The notes under the pieces: generated by a model
Told to the model about the DNA's origin: nothing
The model's input: the letters and a program-made list of their open reading frames with translations, nothing else
Databases searched by the model: none
Shown here: positions 8,250 to 16,563 of the stretch, piece after piece
Layout of the letters: the number at the start of each line of letters is the position of its first letter
Numbering within the stretch: the stretch's first letter is position 1
Translations under genes and position numbers: made by a program
Source: Sphingomonas sp. Leaf67
GTDB taxonomy: Bacteria; Pseudomonadota; Alphaproteobacteria; Sphingomonadales; Sphingomonadaceae
Assembly: GCF_001421965.1 (NCBI RefSeq)
Contig: NZ_LMLP01000012.1
Span: 268,569-332,568 of the forward strand
Reading direction: 5' to 3'
DNA length: 64,000 bases

Positions 8250-8369
8250 CCGTTCGGTTCGAGCAGCTTCGAGCTTGTCGAGAAGCGTCTGTCGAGAACG
8301 CCCCGTTCGGGGCACTGCCTTCTCGACTTCGGTTCTCGGCAAGCCCGAACCTGCGCTCGAAGCAAACGG
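8250..8369. repeat. Dispersed inverted repeat, family B, copy 3
   Basis: It has the same termini as the copies at 3273 and 5084. With the preceding family C copy it fills the gap between the porin gene and the terminator of the minus-strand lsp operon; no coding sequence is seen there. Confidence 0.85.
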
Positions 8370-8416
8370 ATAGGGAATGGGGGGCAAGACCCATGGCCCA
8401 AGGTCACGCAAACAGA

Positions 8417-8452
8417 AAAAGGCCGGCCGCCCGACAGGGCGACCGGCCTTTT
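8417..8452 (-). terminator. Rho-independent terminator of the ileS-lspA operon
   Basis: A stem pairing GGGCGACCGGCC with GGCCGGCCGCCC (one G-T pair) is followed on the minus strand by TTTTT. It lies 22 bases beyond the stop of the DUF3035 gene, and its T-run orientation fits minus-strand transcripts. Confidence 0.85.
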
Positions 8453-8474
8453 CACTTGTGCGAACCCGCAACCC

Positions 8475-8876
8475 TTACGGCGTGGTCGTCCGCGCGCTCT
8501 GTCCGTCGCCGGCAGGGGCAGCGATGATGTCGCGGGTCGTCGACCCCTTGTCGACGACGTTGGTGCCGGGATCGGCCACGGCCGAACGGATGCCGGTATC
8601 GGCGTCGGCATTGCCCGCCTGCTCCAGCGTCAGCCGCTCGGTGGCGCTGCGCGGGGCCGGGCCGCCGAACAGCGCCTGCATCGCCTGTGTCGACGCGGCG
8701 GTGTCCTGCGGACGCGCGGCGCCCGGCTGCGGCGGCACCAGCGAATAATCGGGCGGGATCACCAGCGGTGCCTGCCGCGCGACCGCGAATTCGTCGGGGC
8801 GCGTCCGGTTGAGGGCATTGCCCTGACACCCGGCAAGGATCAGGCCCAGGCTGCCGAGAACGATGAACTTACGCAT
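8475..8876 (-). CDS. DUF3035 lipoprotein, BamF-like outer-membrane assembly subunit
   Basis: This 133-residue lipoprotein has a short signal ending in the lipobox ILAGC (Cys17). It then carries the conserved DUF3035 motif RPDEFAVARQAPLVIPPDYSL. The rest is low complexity. In Caulobacter the DUF3035 protein BamF is a component of the beta-barrel assembly complex, so an outer-membrane assembly role is inferred. It overlaps the end of lspA by eight bases, which is apt because LspA processes lipoproteins such as this one. A strong terminator follows immediately. Confidence 0.82.
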   Translation of the reverse strand: MRKFIVLGSLGLILAGCQGNALNRTRPDEFAVARQAPLVIPPDYSLVPPQPGAARPQDTAASTQAMQALFGGPAPRSATERLTLEQAGNADADTGIRSAVADPGTNVVDKGSTTRDIIAAPAGDGQSARTTTP

Positions 8877-9372
8877 TGGCCTTCTCCACAGGAACGTCGG
8901 TTTTCGGCTCTCGGGTGAACAATGCCCGGATGAGCAGGATCACGACGCCGATCGAAATCGCCGCATCGGCGAGGTTGAATACCATGAACAGGCTGTACCC
9001 GAAAACGTGCAGGTCGGCATAATCGACGACATAGCCGAACCGGATGCGGTCGACGATATTGCCCAGCGCCCCGCCGAGGACCAGCCCCAGCCCGATCAAC
9101 TCGGGCTTCTGCGTCTCGCGCCGGATCCACACCGCCACACCGGTCGCGATCAGCGCGGTCATCGCCACCAGCGCCCAGCGCGCGGTATCGCTGCCCGCCT
9201 GCAACAGCCCCAGCGAGACGCCGAAATTCTGCACGAAGCGCAGCGTGAAGATCGGCAGCACGTTCAGCTCGGCACCCGGATAGTCGATGCCCATCGGCCC
9301 GGTGACCCAGTATTTCACGAGTTGGTCGAACGCGAAGACGGCCAGCGCGATGACGATCGCGACCTTGCGCAT
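8869..9372 (-). CDS. lspA: Lipoprotein signal peptidase (signal peptidase II)
   Basis: LspA is an inner-membrane aspartic protease that removes signal peptides from diacylglyceryl-modified prolipoproteins. The 167-residue length and four hydrophobic segments fit. Conserved motifs include FDQLVKYWV near the N-terminus, GALGNIVDRIRFGYVVDY with the first catalytic Asp, and VFNLADAAISIG with the second. Its ATG overlaps the ileS stop (TGATG), so translation is coupled, an arrangement common in proteobacteria. Position in the ileS-lspA-DUF3035 operon is unambiguous. Confidence 0.96.
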   Translation of the reverse strand: MRKVAIVIALAVFAFDQLVKYWVTGPMGIDYPGAELNVLPIFTLRFVQNFGVSLGLLQAGSDTARWALVAMTALIATGVAVWIRRETQKPELIGLGLVLGGALGNIVDRIRFGYVVDYADLHVFGYSLFMVFNLADAAISIGVVILLIRALFTREPKTDVPVEKANA

Positions 9373-12320
9373 CACGCCACCACCGCTGCACAGCGCCCGC
9401 ACAGGTCGCCGTCGGTCGCCACGTCGGGCAAATGCCGCCAGCAGCGTCCACACTTCGCTTCTTCGGTCCGGGTCACCGCGATCTCGCCATCGCCTGCCGC
9501 GACCTTCGCCACGATGAATAGCTCGGCCAGCTCGTCGGCCGGCAGGGGCAGCGCCGGCACGATCACCTCCGCCTCCAGACTCGACCGCACTGTCTTCGCG
9601 CGGCGCAACGGCTCGATCGCCTCGGTGACCTGCTGGCGCAGCCGGCGGACATCGGCCCATTCGGTGCCGAGCGGCTGATCGGCGGGCAGCGGCGGCATTT
9701 CGGGCCATTCAAGCAGATGCACCGACCCGTCCTCGCTCGGGAACCGCGCCTGCCACACCTCTTCGGCGGTGAACGCGAGGATCGGCGCGGCATAGCGGAC
9801 CAGCGCGTGGAACAGTATGTCGAGCACCGTCCGGTACGCCCGCCGCCGCACGTCGTCGGGCGCGTCGCAATAGAGCGAATCCTTGCGGATATCGAAGAAG
9901 AACGCCGACAGATCCTCGTTCGCGAAATCGGTCAGCGCGCGGGCATAGCGATTGAACTCGAACGCTTCCGCCGCACTGCGCAACTCGGTGTCCAACTGCC
10001 CCAGCAGGTGCAGGACATAGCGTTCCAGCCCCGGCATCTCCGCCACCGGCACCCGCTCGTCCTCGCTAAACCCGTCGAGCGCGCCCAGCATGTAGCGGAA
10101 GGTATTGCGCAGCTTGCGATAGGTATCGCCGGTGCCGGCCAGCACTTCCTTGCCGATCCGCACATCCTCGAAATAATCGGTCTGCGCGACCCACAGCCGC
10201 AGGATGTCCGCGCCCGACTCGCCGATCACCTTTAACGGATCGACGACATTGCCGAGCGATTTCGACATTTTCCGGCCATTGCCGTCCAGCGCGAAGCCGT
10301 GGGTCAGCACCGCGTCATACGGCGCGTGTCCGCGCGTCCCGCAGCTTTCGAGCAGCGACGACTGGAACCAGCCGCGATGCTGGTCCGACCCTTCGAGATA
10401 CAGGTTCGCGCGGGTGCCCGCCCCGAATCGCTTCTCGATGGTGAAGACATGGGTGCAGCCCGAATCGAACCACACGTCGAGAATGTCGGTCACGACCTCA
10501 TAATCGGCGAGGGCATGGTCCGGCCCCAGCAGCGCCTGATGATCGGCCGCATACCACGCATCGGCCCCGCCCTCGCGAAACGCGGTCAGGATGCGGTCGT
10601 TCACCGCTTCGTCGCGCAGATAGTCGCCGGTCACGCGGTTGACGTACAGCGCGATCGGCACGCCCCACGCCCGTTGGCGGCTGATGACCCAGTCGGGCCG
10701 CCCCGACACCATCGCCCCGATCCGGTTGCGCCCCTTCTCCGGCACGAACCTCGTCCGCTCGATCGCGTCCATCGCGATTTCGCGAAGCGTGGCGCCGTTG
10801 CTCTCCCTCTCCCCTCCAGGGGAGAGGGCCGGGGAGAGGGGAAGTGCGGAAAGGTTCGTTACATCCAGCAGCGGATCGCCACTGGCCGACGGCGCTGTTC
10901 CAGCGCCGACCTTCGCGCTGCGACCTGCCCCCGGCAGGTCACTGTTCGCGCTGCGGTCCATCGGGATAAACCACTGCGGCGTCGCGCGGAAAATGACCTT
11001 CGCCTTCGACCGCCAGCTATGCGGATAGCTATGCGCAAAGTCATCCGACGCCGCCAGCAGCGCGCCGCTCAAGCGCAGGTCGCGACAGATCGGCCCTTCC
11101 TCCAGCTTGCCGCCCCGCCCGGCGGCGACGAATTTCGGGTTGATGACGCTGCCTTCACCGCCCAGCCACGCCCAGTCGTCGCGATACCGCCCATCGCCCT
11201 GCACCGCGAACACCGGCTCAATGCCGTGGCGCTTGCACAGCTCGAAATCGTCCTCGCCATGATCGGGTGCCATGTGAACTAGACCGGTACCGGCATCGGT
11301 AGTTACGAAGTCGCCCGGCAGGAAAGGGCGGGGTTTTGCAAAGAAGCCGCCGCTTGTGTGCATCGGGTGGCGAGCGGTCGCGCCGGCAAGGTCGGAGCCT
11401 TTACCTGACCAAACGATCGTCCAGCCGGAACCGTTCGAAAGCCATGGGCTACTGCCATATCGGCCCAGAGCCGACGCAATCAATTCCGTAGCCAGCACGT
11501 ACACTCGATCGCCGGCACGAACGGCCGAATACTTGACCTCCGGCCCATAGGCCAAAGCCTGATTGACCGGAATCGTCCACGGCGTCGTCGTCCAGATCAC
11601 CGCATGTGCGCCGACCAGCTCCGGCGCATTCGGCGCGTCGACGATCTCGAACGCCACGTCGATCTGCGTCGACACGACATCCTCATATTCGACCTCGGCC
11701 TCGGCCAGCGCGGTCTTTTCGACCGGCGACCACATCACCGGCTTGGCCCCGCGATACAGCTGGCCGGACATGGCGAACTTCAACAATTCCTCGGCGATGG
11801 TCGCCTCGGCGTCGAACTTCATGGTGAGGTACGGGTCGTCCCAGTCGCCCATGATGCCCAGCCGCTGGAACTGGCCCTTCTGCACCTCGACCCATTTGGC
11901 GGCATAGGCGCGGCATTCGGCGCGGAACTCGGCCGGGGGGACCTCGTCCTTGTTGCGCTTCTTGGCGCGATAGGCTTCCTCGATCTTCCATTCGATCGGC
12001 AGGCCGTGACAGTCCCATCCCGGGATGTACGGCGCATCCTTGCCCATCAGCGACTGGGTGCGGACGACGATGTCCTTCAGCACCTTGTTCATCGCATGGC
12101 CCATATGGATGTCGCCATTGGCGTAGGGCGGGCCGTCATGCAGCAGGAACCGCTCGCGTCCCGCCCGCTCGGCGCGCAGCCGCTCGTACAGCCCGATCTT
12201 CGCCCAGCGATCGAGGATCGCCGGTTCCTTGGCGGCAAGGCCGGCCTTCATCGGGAAGTCGGTCTTCGGCAGGAAGACGGTGTCGCGCCAGTCGCGCGTG
12301 GGTTCGGGCGTATCGGTCAT
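9372..12320 (-). CDS. ileS: Isoleucyl-tRNA synthetase, with apparent repeat-derived insertion
   Basis: IleRS charges tRNA-Ile in the cytosol. The 982-residue protein has the class I motifs: a HIGH-type DIHMGH after DGPPYANG, and KMSKS in GNGRKMSKSLGN. The C-terminal zinc ribbon reads CGRCWRHLP...CGRC. The editing domain carries TTTPWTIPVNQAL and GTGLVHMAPDHGEDD. The length exceeds the usual ~940 residues. The excess seems to be residues 457-508, between FIPMDR and ATLREIAMDAI, where the DNA is a chain of palindromes (separate entry). The frame stays open throughout and catalytic motifs lie outside it, so the enzyme is probably functional. It heads the ileS-lspA-DUF3035 operon. Confidence 0.95.
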   Translation of the reverse strand: MTDTPEPTRDWRDTVFLPKTDFPMKAGLAAKEPAILDRWAKIGLYERLRAERAGRERFLLHDGPPYANGDIHMGHAMNKVLKDIVVRTQSLMGKDAPYIPGWDCHGLPIEWKIEEAYRAKKRNKDEVPPAEFRAECRAYAAKWVEVQKGQFQRLGIMGDWDDPYLTMKFDAEATIAEELLKFAMSGQLYRGAKPVMWSPVEKTALAEAEVEYEDVVSTQIDVAFEIVDAPNAPELVGAHAVIWTTTPWTIPVNQALAYGPEVKYSAVRAGDRVYVLATELIASALGRYGSSPWLSNGSGWTIVWSGKGSDLAGATARHPMHTSGGFFAKPRPFLPGDFVTTDAGTGLVHMAPDHGEDDFELCKRHGIEPVFAVQGDGRYRDDWAWLGGEGSVINPKFVAAGRGGKLEEGPICRDLRLSGALLAASDDFAHSYPHSWRSKAKVIFRATPQWFIPMDRSANSDLPGAGRSAKVGAGTAPSASGDPLLDVTNLSALPLSPALSPGGERESNGATLREIAMDAIERTRFVPEKGRNRIGAMVSGRPDWVISRQRAWGVPIALYVNRVTGDYLRDEAVNDRILTAFREGGADAWYAADHQALLGPDHALADYEVVTDILDVWFDSGCTHVFTIEKRFGAGTRANLYLEGSDQHRGWFQSSLLESCGTRGHAPYDAVLTHGFALDGNGRKMSKSLGNVVDPLKVIGESGADILRLWVAQTDYFEDVRIGKEVLAGTGDTYRKLRNTFRYMLGALDGFSEDERVPVAEMPGLERYVLHLLGQLDTELRSAAEAFEFNRYARALTDFANEDLSAFFFDIRKDSLYCDAPDDVRRRAYRTVLDILFHALVRYAAPILAFTAEEVWQARFPSEDGSVHLLEWPEMPPLPADQPLGTEWADVRRLRQQVTEAIEPLRRAKTVRSSLEAEVIVPALPLPADELAELFIVAKVAAGDGEIAVTRTEEAKCGRCWRHLPDVATDGDLCGRCAAVVA
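10797..10952. repeat. Palindrome-rich block inside ileS
   Basis: About 156 bases hold several short palindromes: CTCTCCCC...GGGGAGAG near 10805-10843, GCGCTGTTCCAGCGC near 10888-10902, and a perfect GACCTGCC/GGCAGGTC stem at 10922-10940. The encoded residues (457-508 of IleRS, including LPLSPALSPGGERES) resemble the translation of intergenic REP-type DNA, not aminoacyl-tRNA synthetase sequence. Its length is a multiple of three, so the frame is kept. The boundaries are my estimate from where family-like sequence stops and resumes. Confidence 0.7.
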
Positions 12321-12477
12321 AGGAATGCCCGCGATTAGCCCAAGCCGCGCCGCTACGCCAGCGGCTCCTGTCGCGGCGATAGCGGCGCTTTCCTACACGC
12401 GACCGACCGGTCAGGATGGTGGCTTCTTTGCATCGTCGATCCCCGCTGCACCGGGTTCGAAAGTGCAGAAGAAAAAT

Positions 12478-12638
12478 GGTTCACGCGAAGGCGCGAAGGC
12501 GCGGAGGAGGTTTCGTTCCGGGTGGTCGCCCGCGATCGGAAGACGCTGCGTCCGCTGCAACGCCGATCGAGGCCGCTGGCGCGGATGCCCTCACCCGGAA
12601 CGCAACACCTTCGCGTCTCCGCGCCTTCGCGTGAACCA
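12478..12638. repeat. Dispersed long inverted repeat, family A, copy 1
   Basis: This element of about 160 bp has ends GGTTCACGCGAAGGCGCG and CGCGCCTTCGCGTGAACC, near-perfect reverse complements. The interior holds AGGCCGCTGGCGCGG, shared with other copies. It occupies the 454-base gap between ileS and ribF. The rest of that gap shows no gene; it includes an AT-richer stretch next to ribF that could hold a promoter for ileS only if unusually placed. Related copies are at 16263, 41176 and 46766. Confidence 0.85.
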
Positions 12639-12774
12639 ATCTCTTCTTCCAAACGCCACCGGCACCAACTTCCGCGCCCGAAGGTAACGATTCGACTCAC
12701 TAAGCCATTGAAAACACAAAAACGAACAGCCCGAACGATACCAAGAACCGTGTCACCTTCGCCAACTTCCGCCG

Positions 12775-13701
12775 CTACCCCAGCACCGCCCGCGCGCGCT
12801 CGCAATCCAGCGCCATCTGCACCTTCAACGCATCGAGCGACTCGAACTTCGCCTCCGCCCGCAGATAGTCGATCAACGCGACCTCGATCGTCTGACCGTA
12901 CAGATCGCCCAAGAAATCAAAGAAATACGGCTCCAGCAATTCGATCGGTTCGCCCGCGATCGTCGGCCGGATACCCAGATTCGCCGCGCCCTTCAGCACC
13001 CGTCCATCGGGCAGCCGCCCGGTCACCGCATAGATGCCATAGGCCGGGCGCAGATACTTGCCCATCGACAGGTTGGCGGTCGGATAGCCAAGTTGCCGCC
13101 CCAGCTGCGCACCCGGCTCGACCCTCCCCTCGACCGCGAACGGCCGGGTCAGCATCGCCGCCGCCTCGCGCGGACGCCCTTCGCGCAAGCAATCGCGGAT
13201 GCGCGACGACGACACCACCGCCTGTCCGTCACCGACCGGCGCGACCGTTTCGGCGGTGAAGCCTTGGGCGTAGCCCAGCGCCTTCAGCACGCCGACGTCA
13301 CCGCCGCGCCCTTTGCCAAAGGTGAAGTCGGTGCCGGTCACCACCCCGGCCGCCCCCACCATCGCCGCCAGCCGTTCGACCGCGAACGCCTCCGCCGACA
13401 ACCCGGCCAGCGCCGCATCGAAGGCGAAGACCAGCATCGCATTGGCCCCGGCGGCGGCGAACAACCGCTCGCGCTGGTCGAGATTGGTCAGCCGGAACGG
13501 CGGCAGATGCGGCTGGAAATACCGGCGCGGATGCGGGTCGAACGTCGCGACGATCGCCGGTCGCCCCTCGGCCCGCGCGCGTGCGACGACGCGGGCGACC
13601 ACCGCCTGGTGCCCGGCATGAAAGCCGTCGAAATTGCCGAGCGCGACGATCCCCCCGCGCATCGCCGCCGGAATCGCCGCGCCTCCGTCGAGACGCTGCA
13701 T
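12775..13701 (-). CDS. ribF: Bifunctional riboflavin kinase / FAD synthetase
   Basis: RibF phosphorylates riboflavin to FMN and adenylates FMN to FAD in the cytosol. The 308-residue length is typical. The N-terminal FAD synthetase half has VALGNFDGFHAGHQAVV and ATFDPHPRRYF, and ends with SSSRIRDCLREG. The C-terminal kinase half has GRQLGYPTANL and YGIYAV, then GAANLGIRPTI. It starts nine bases after the upstream dipeptidase stop, so it is probably in the same transcript as thyA-folA. It is followed by family A repeat DNA and then ileS, a common ribF-ileS-lspA order in proteobacteria. Confidence 0.95.
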   Translation of the reverse strand: MQRLDGGAAIPAAMRGGIVALGNFDGFHAGHQAVVARVVARARAEGRPAIVATFDPHPRRYFQPHLPPFRLTNLDQRERLFAAAGANAMLVFAFDAALAGLSAEAFAVERLAAMVGAAGVVTGTDFTFGKGRGGDVGVLKALGYAQGFTAETVAPVGDGQAVVSSSRIRDCLREGRPREAAAMLTRPFAVEGRVEPGAQLGRQLGYPTANLSMGKYLRPAYGIYAVTGRLPDGRVLKGAANLGIRPTIAGEPIELLEPYFFDFLGDLYGQTIEVALIDYLRAEAKFESLDALKVQMALDCERARAVLG

Positions 13702-13710
13702 CGCCGCCCC

Positions 13711-14907
13711 CTAGCGTCCGGCGGCTTCGTGCGAAAGGGGCTGCATGCCGGCGCGCAATACGCGCAACGCATTGCCGCCCATCACCTTGTCGATCTCGCC
13801 CTGGTTCAGCCCCGCCTTTTGCAGCGCCTCGGCAACCAATCCGACCCATGCGGTGTCGAAGCCGGTCGTCACCGCCCCGTCGAAATCGGACCCCAGCGCG
13901 ACATGATCGATCCCGGCGACGTCGCGGACATGGACGATGGCGCGGGCGATCGCGGCCGGATCGGTCGAACACACCGCGCCCGGCCAATAGCCGATGCCGA
14001 CGATCCCGCCGGTCCGGGCGATGCCCCGCACCTCGGCATCGGTCAGGTTGCGGTTGATTTTGCACGTCGCCTGCACCCCGCCATGGCTCGACACCACCGG
14101 CCGCCGCGCGACCGCCAGCACCTCGGCCAGCGTGGCATGGCTGGCATGGGCGACATCGACGATCATCCCCATCGTCTCCATCCGCGCGACCACCTGCCGC
14201 CCGAACGAGGTCAGCCCGCGCTTCGCCTCGCCGTGCATCGATCCGGCGACCTCATTGTCGTAGAAATGGGTCAGCCCCGCCATCCGGAACCCGCTGCGAT
14301 ACAGCCGGTCGAGATTGCCGAGATTCCCCTCCAGCCCGTTCAGCCCCTCGACCGACAGCATCCCCCCGACCGGCCGCACCGGCCCGCCGGCCGCGCGTGC
14401 CGCCAGCAGCGCGTCGAGGCCCGCTGGCGTGGTCACCACCCGCAACTGTCCGCCCGACGCCCGCGCCGCCCGCCGCAGCCGCGTGGCATGCCATAGCGAC
14501 CGGTTGAGCAGCGACCCCCAGGTTCGCACCGGCTGCAACTGCGCGATCACCAGCGGGGTGATATTGTCGCTGTCGCCGTCATTGGCCTCGTAATTCTGCC
14601 CGCGCGGCGTCTTCGTCACCGATGAAAAAATCTGGAGCGTGACATTGCCCTCCTGCAATCGCGGCAGGTCGACCTGCCCGCGCGTCGCCCGCGTCAGCAG
14701 ATCGCGCGACCACAGTAGCGTGTCGGCATGCAGGTCGACGATCGGGCCGGCAAAGCTTGGGCGGGGCGGGGTCGCGATCCGTTTGGCCAGCGCCGCCGAC
14801 GGCTCGACCTTGTTCATCGATCGCTCGACGATGCCCGGCACCAGCGCGAAAAAGGCAGCCGCCAGCACCGCCAGCAACGCGACGCCCCACCAAACCGCCT
14901 TACGCAT
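13711..14907 (-). CDS. Membrane dipeptidase, peptidase family M19, membrane-anchored
   Basis: This 398-residue protein begins with a hydrophobic segment (residues 5-24) that is a signal anchor or signal peptide, then a renal-dipeptidase-type TIM barrel. Metal ligands are visible: Asp and His in VDLHADTL, Glu in MLSVEGLNGL, His in DVAHASH, and the later VVSSHGG and ALGSDFDGAV. M19 enzymes are zinc enzymes cleaving dipeptides, sometimes D-amino-acid-containing. The site of action is probably the periplasm. The ATG chosen is the one just before the hydrophobic segment. It lies 46 bases after folA. A second M19 gene occurs at 61469. Confidence 0.88.
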   Translation of the reverse strand: MRKAVWWGVALLAVLAAAFFALVPGIVERSMNKVEPSAALAKRIATPPRPSFAGPIVDLHADTLLWSRDLLTRATRGQVDLPRLQEGNVTLQIFSSVTKTPRGQNYEANDGDSDNITPLVIAQLQPVRTWGSLLNRSLWHATRLRRAARASGGQLRVVTTPAGLDALLAARAAGGPVRPVGGMLSVEGLNGLEGNLGNLDRLYRSGFRMAGLTHFYDNEVAGSMHGEAKRGLTSFGRQVVARMETMGMIVDVAHASHATLAEVLAVARRPVVSSHGGVQATCKINRNLTDAEVRGIARTGGIVGIGYWPGAVCSTDPAAIARAIVHVRDVAGIDHVALGSDFDGAVTTGFDTAWVGLVAEALQKAGLNQGEIDKVMGGNALRVLRAGMQPLSHEAAGR

Positions 14908-14953
14908 CCGTCGTTTAACCCCTGCGGTGCCGGATTCGGCACCGACCTGTCCC

Positions 14954-15433
14954 TTACGCGGTCGGGGCCGGACGGAGCAATGTGACGAAGCTGTAGGCCG
15001 GACGATCTCCCTCGGCACTGTGCTCCTCGCGCCACGCCTCGACCCAGCCGGTGAACGGCGGGACGATCGCGTCACCCGCCGGGCTGGCATGGACCTCGGT
15101 CACTTCGACCCGCTCGATCCGGGGCAGCAGCAGCGCGAAGATCTCCGCGCCGCCGATCACTGCGGCATCCGGTCCGGCCAGCGCCAGCGCCGCGTCGGGA
15201 TCGTGCGCGACCTCCGCCCCCGCTGCCTGCCACCCCGGCGAGCGGGTCAGCACGATATGCCGGCGGCCGGGCAGCGGCGACGGAAAGCTCTCGAACGTCT
15301 TGCGGCCCATCACCATCGCCCGACCCATCGTCAGCGCCTTGAACCGCTTCAGATCGGCCGGCAGGTGCCAAGGGAGCCCGCCGTCGACGCCGATCACGCC
15401 ATTGTCGGCGCGGGCGAGGATCGCATCGATCAT
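14954..15433 (-). CDS. folA: Dihydrofolate reductase
   Basis: FolA reduces dihydrofolate to tetrahydrofolate with NADPH, regenerating the cofactor oxidised by thymidylate synthase. The 159-residue length is typical. Motifs include [20 protein letters not shown] at the N-terminus, where Asp of the PADLKRF helix is the substrate-binding acid. [11 protein letters not shown] binds NADPH, and [12 protein letters not shown] follows. The start overlaps the thyA stop by four bases (ATGA), tying the two enzymes of the thymidylate cycle into one transcription unit. Confidence 0.96.
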   Translation of the reverse strand: MIDAILARADNGVIGVDGGLPWHLPADLKRFKALTMGRAMVMGRKTFESFPSPLPGRRHIVLTRSPGWQAAGAEVAHDPDAALALAGPDAAVIGGAEIFALLLPRIERVEVTEVHASPAGDAIVPPFTGWVEAWREEHSAEGDRPAYSFVTLLRPAPTA

Positions 15434-16224
15434 ATCGCCACCGCCGCTTTGATATGCGGTTGCGCAACATACTCGTGCAGTACGAAATCCTCGAGCGCGT
15501 AGCCGTCGATCGCGTCGGGCCGCCGCGCGATCTCCAGCCGGGGCAGCGCGCCGGGCGTCCGCGTCAGCTGCTCGCGCGCCTGATCGAGATGGTTTTCGTA
15601 CAGATGGCAATCGCCGCCGGTCCAGATGAACTCGCCTACGCCCAAATCGCATTGCTGCGCGAGCATATGGGTCAACAGCGCATAGCTGGCGATATTGAAC
15701 GGCACGCCGAGGAAGATGTCGGCGCTACGTTGATACAGCTGCAACGACAGCTTGCCATTGGCGACATGGGTCTGGAACAGGCAGTGGCAGGGCGACAGCG
15801 CCATCGCGTGCACCTCGCCCGGATTCCACGCGGTCACGATCTGCCGGCGCGAGGCGGGGTTGGTGCGGATCGTCGCGATCAGCTCCGCGATCTGGTCGAT
15901 ATGCCGCCCGTCCGCCGCCTTCCAGTCGCGCCATTGCTTGCCGTAAACCGGGCCGAGATCGCCATTTGCATCGGCCCATTCGTCCCAGATGCTCACCCGC
16001 TGCTCCTGCAACCACCGCACATTGGTGTCGCCGCGCAGGAACCACAGCAATTCGATGATGATCGAGCGCAGATGCAGTTTTTTGGTCGTCAGCGCCGGAA
16101 AGCCGGCGGACAGGTCGAAGCGCATCTGGTGCCCGAACACCGACCGGGTGCCGACTCCGGTGCGGTCGTCGGTCGGCACGCCATGGTCTAGGGCGCGCTG
16201 CATCAGGTCGAGATAGGGTGTCAT
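15430..16224 (-). CDS. thyA: Thymidylate synthase
   Basis: ThyA converts dUMP to dTMP using methylene-tetrahydrofolate. The 264 residues match the E. coli enzyme length. The catalytic cysteine lies in [10 protein letters not shown], and the dUMP phosphate-binding arginines appear in [11 protein letters not shown] and in [32 protein letters not shown] and the C-terminal AAVAI are also family hallmarks. It is first in the thyA-folA-dipeptidase-ribF run. A family A repeat lies just upstream, so the promoter must be between 16224 and that element or beyond it. Confidence 0.97.
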   Translation of the reverse strand: MTPYLDLMQRALDHGVPTDDRTGVGTRSVFGHQMRFDLSAGFPALTTKKLHLRSIIIELLWFLRGDTNVRWLQEQRVSIWDEWADANGDLGPVYGKQWRDWKAADGRHIDQIAELIATIRTNPASRRQIVTAWNPGEVHAMALSPCHCLFQTHVANGKLSLQLYQRSADIFLGVPFNIASYALLTHMLAQQCDLGVGEFIWTGGDCHLYENHLDQAREQLTRTPGALPRLEIARRPDAIDGYALEDFVLHEYVAQPHIKAAVAI

Positions 16225-16262
16225 AAGCGCCGTCTTTAGGCCGCAAAACAGGGGAAGGAAAC

Positions 16263-16426
16263 GGGTTCACGCGAAGGCGCGAAGACGCGGAGGAGTTGCG
16301 CTTGCTGCACCGTCCCCCGCGCCAGCGGCCACATTCCAGGCTGCCAGCGGGCGAACTGGTAGCGCTGACGCGCATCAGCACCAGCAAGCGCACCCCCTCC
16401 GCGTCTTCGCGCCTTCGCGTGAACCC
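16263..16426. repeat. Dispersed long inverted repeat, family A, copy 2
   Basis: It has ends GGGTTCACGCGAAGGCGCGAA and its complement CTTCGCGCCTTCGCGTGAACCC. The interior includes CCGCGCCAGCGGCC, the reverse complement of the motif in copies 1 and 4, so this copy is inverted relative to them. It lies between thyA and the amtB terminator, and no gene is seen in this gap. Confidence 0.87.
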
Positions 16427-16458
16427 CTTTCTGCTTTTTCCCCCCGCCGATGAAACAC

Positions 16459-16491
16459 AAAAAAAGGGCCGATGCGTTTCCGCACCGGCCC
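16459..16491 (-). terminator. Rho-independent terminator of glnK-amtB
   Basis: An 11-bp stem, GGGCCGGTGCG with CGCATCGGCCC (one G-T pair), has a four-base loop and is followed on the minus strand by seven T residues. It is 73 bases beyond the amtB stop and correctly oriented. Confidence 0.88.
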
Positions 16492-16563
16492 AGGGGTTTT
16501 CCGCAGGAGGAAAGTGGTGACCGGACGGCAGGGGACTAGGCCGCCGCCCGGAAGAGGAGAAAC

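Noticed and set aside
12478..16426. Family A repeats as a CRISPR array
   Set aside because: Copies are kilobases apart, are themselves inverted repeats, and have no regular spacers or cas genes nearby.
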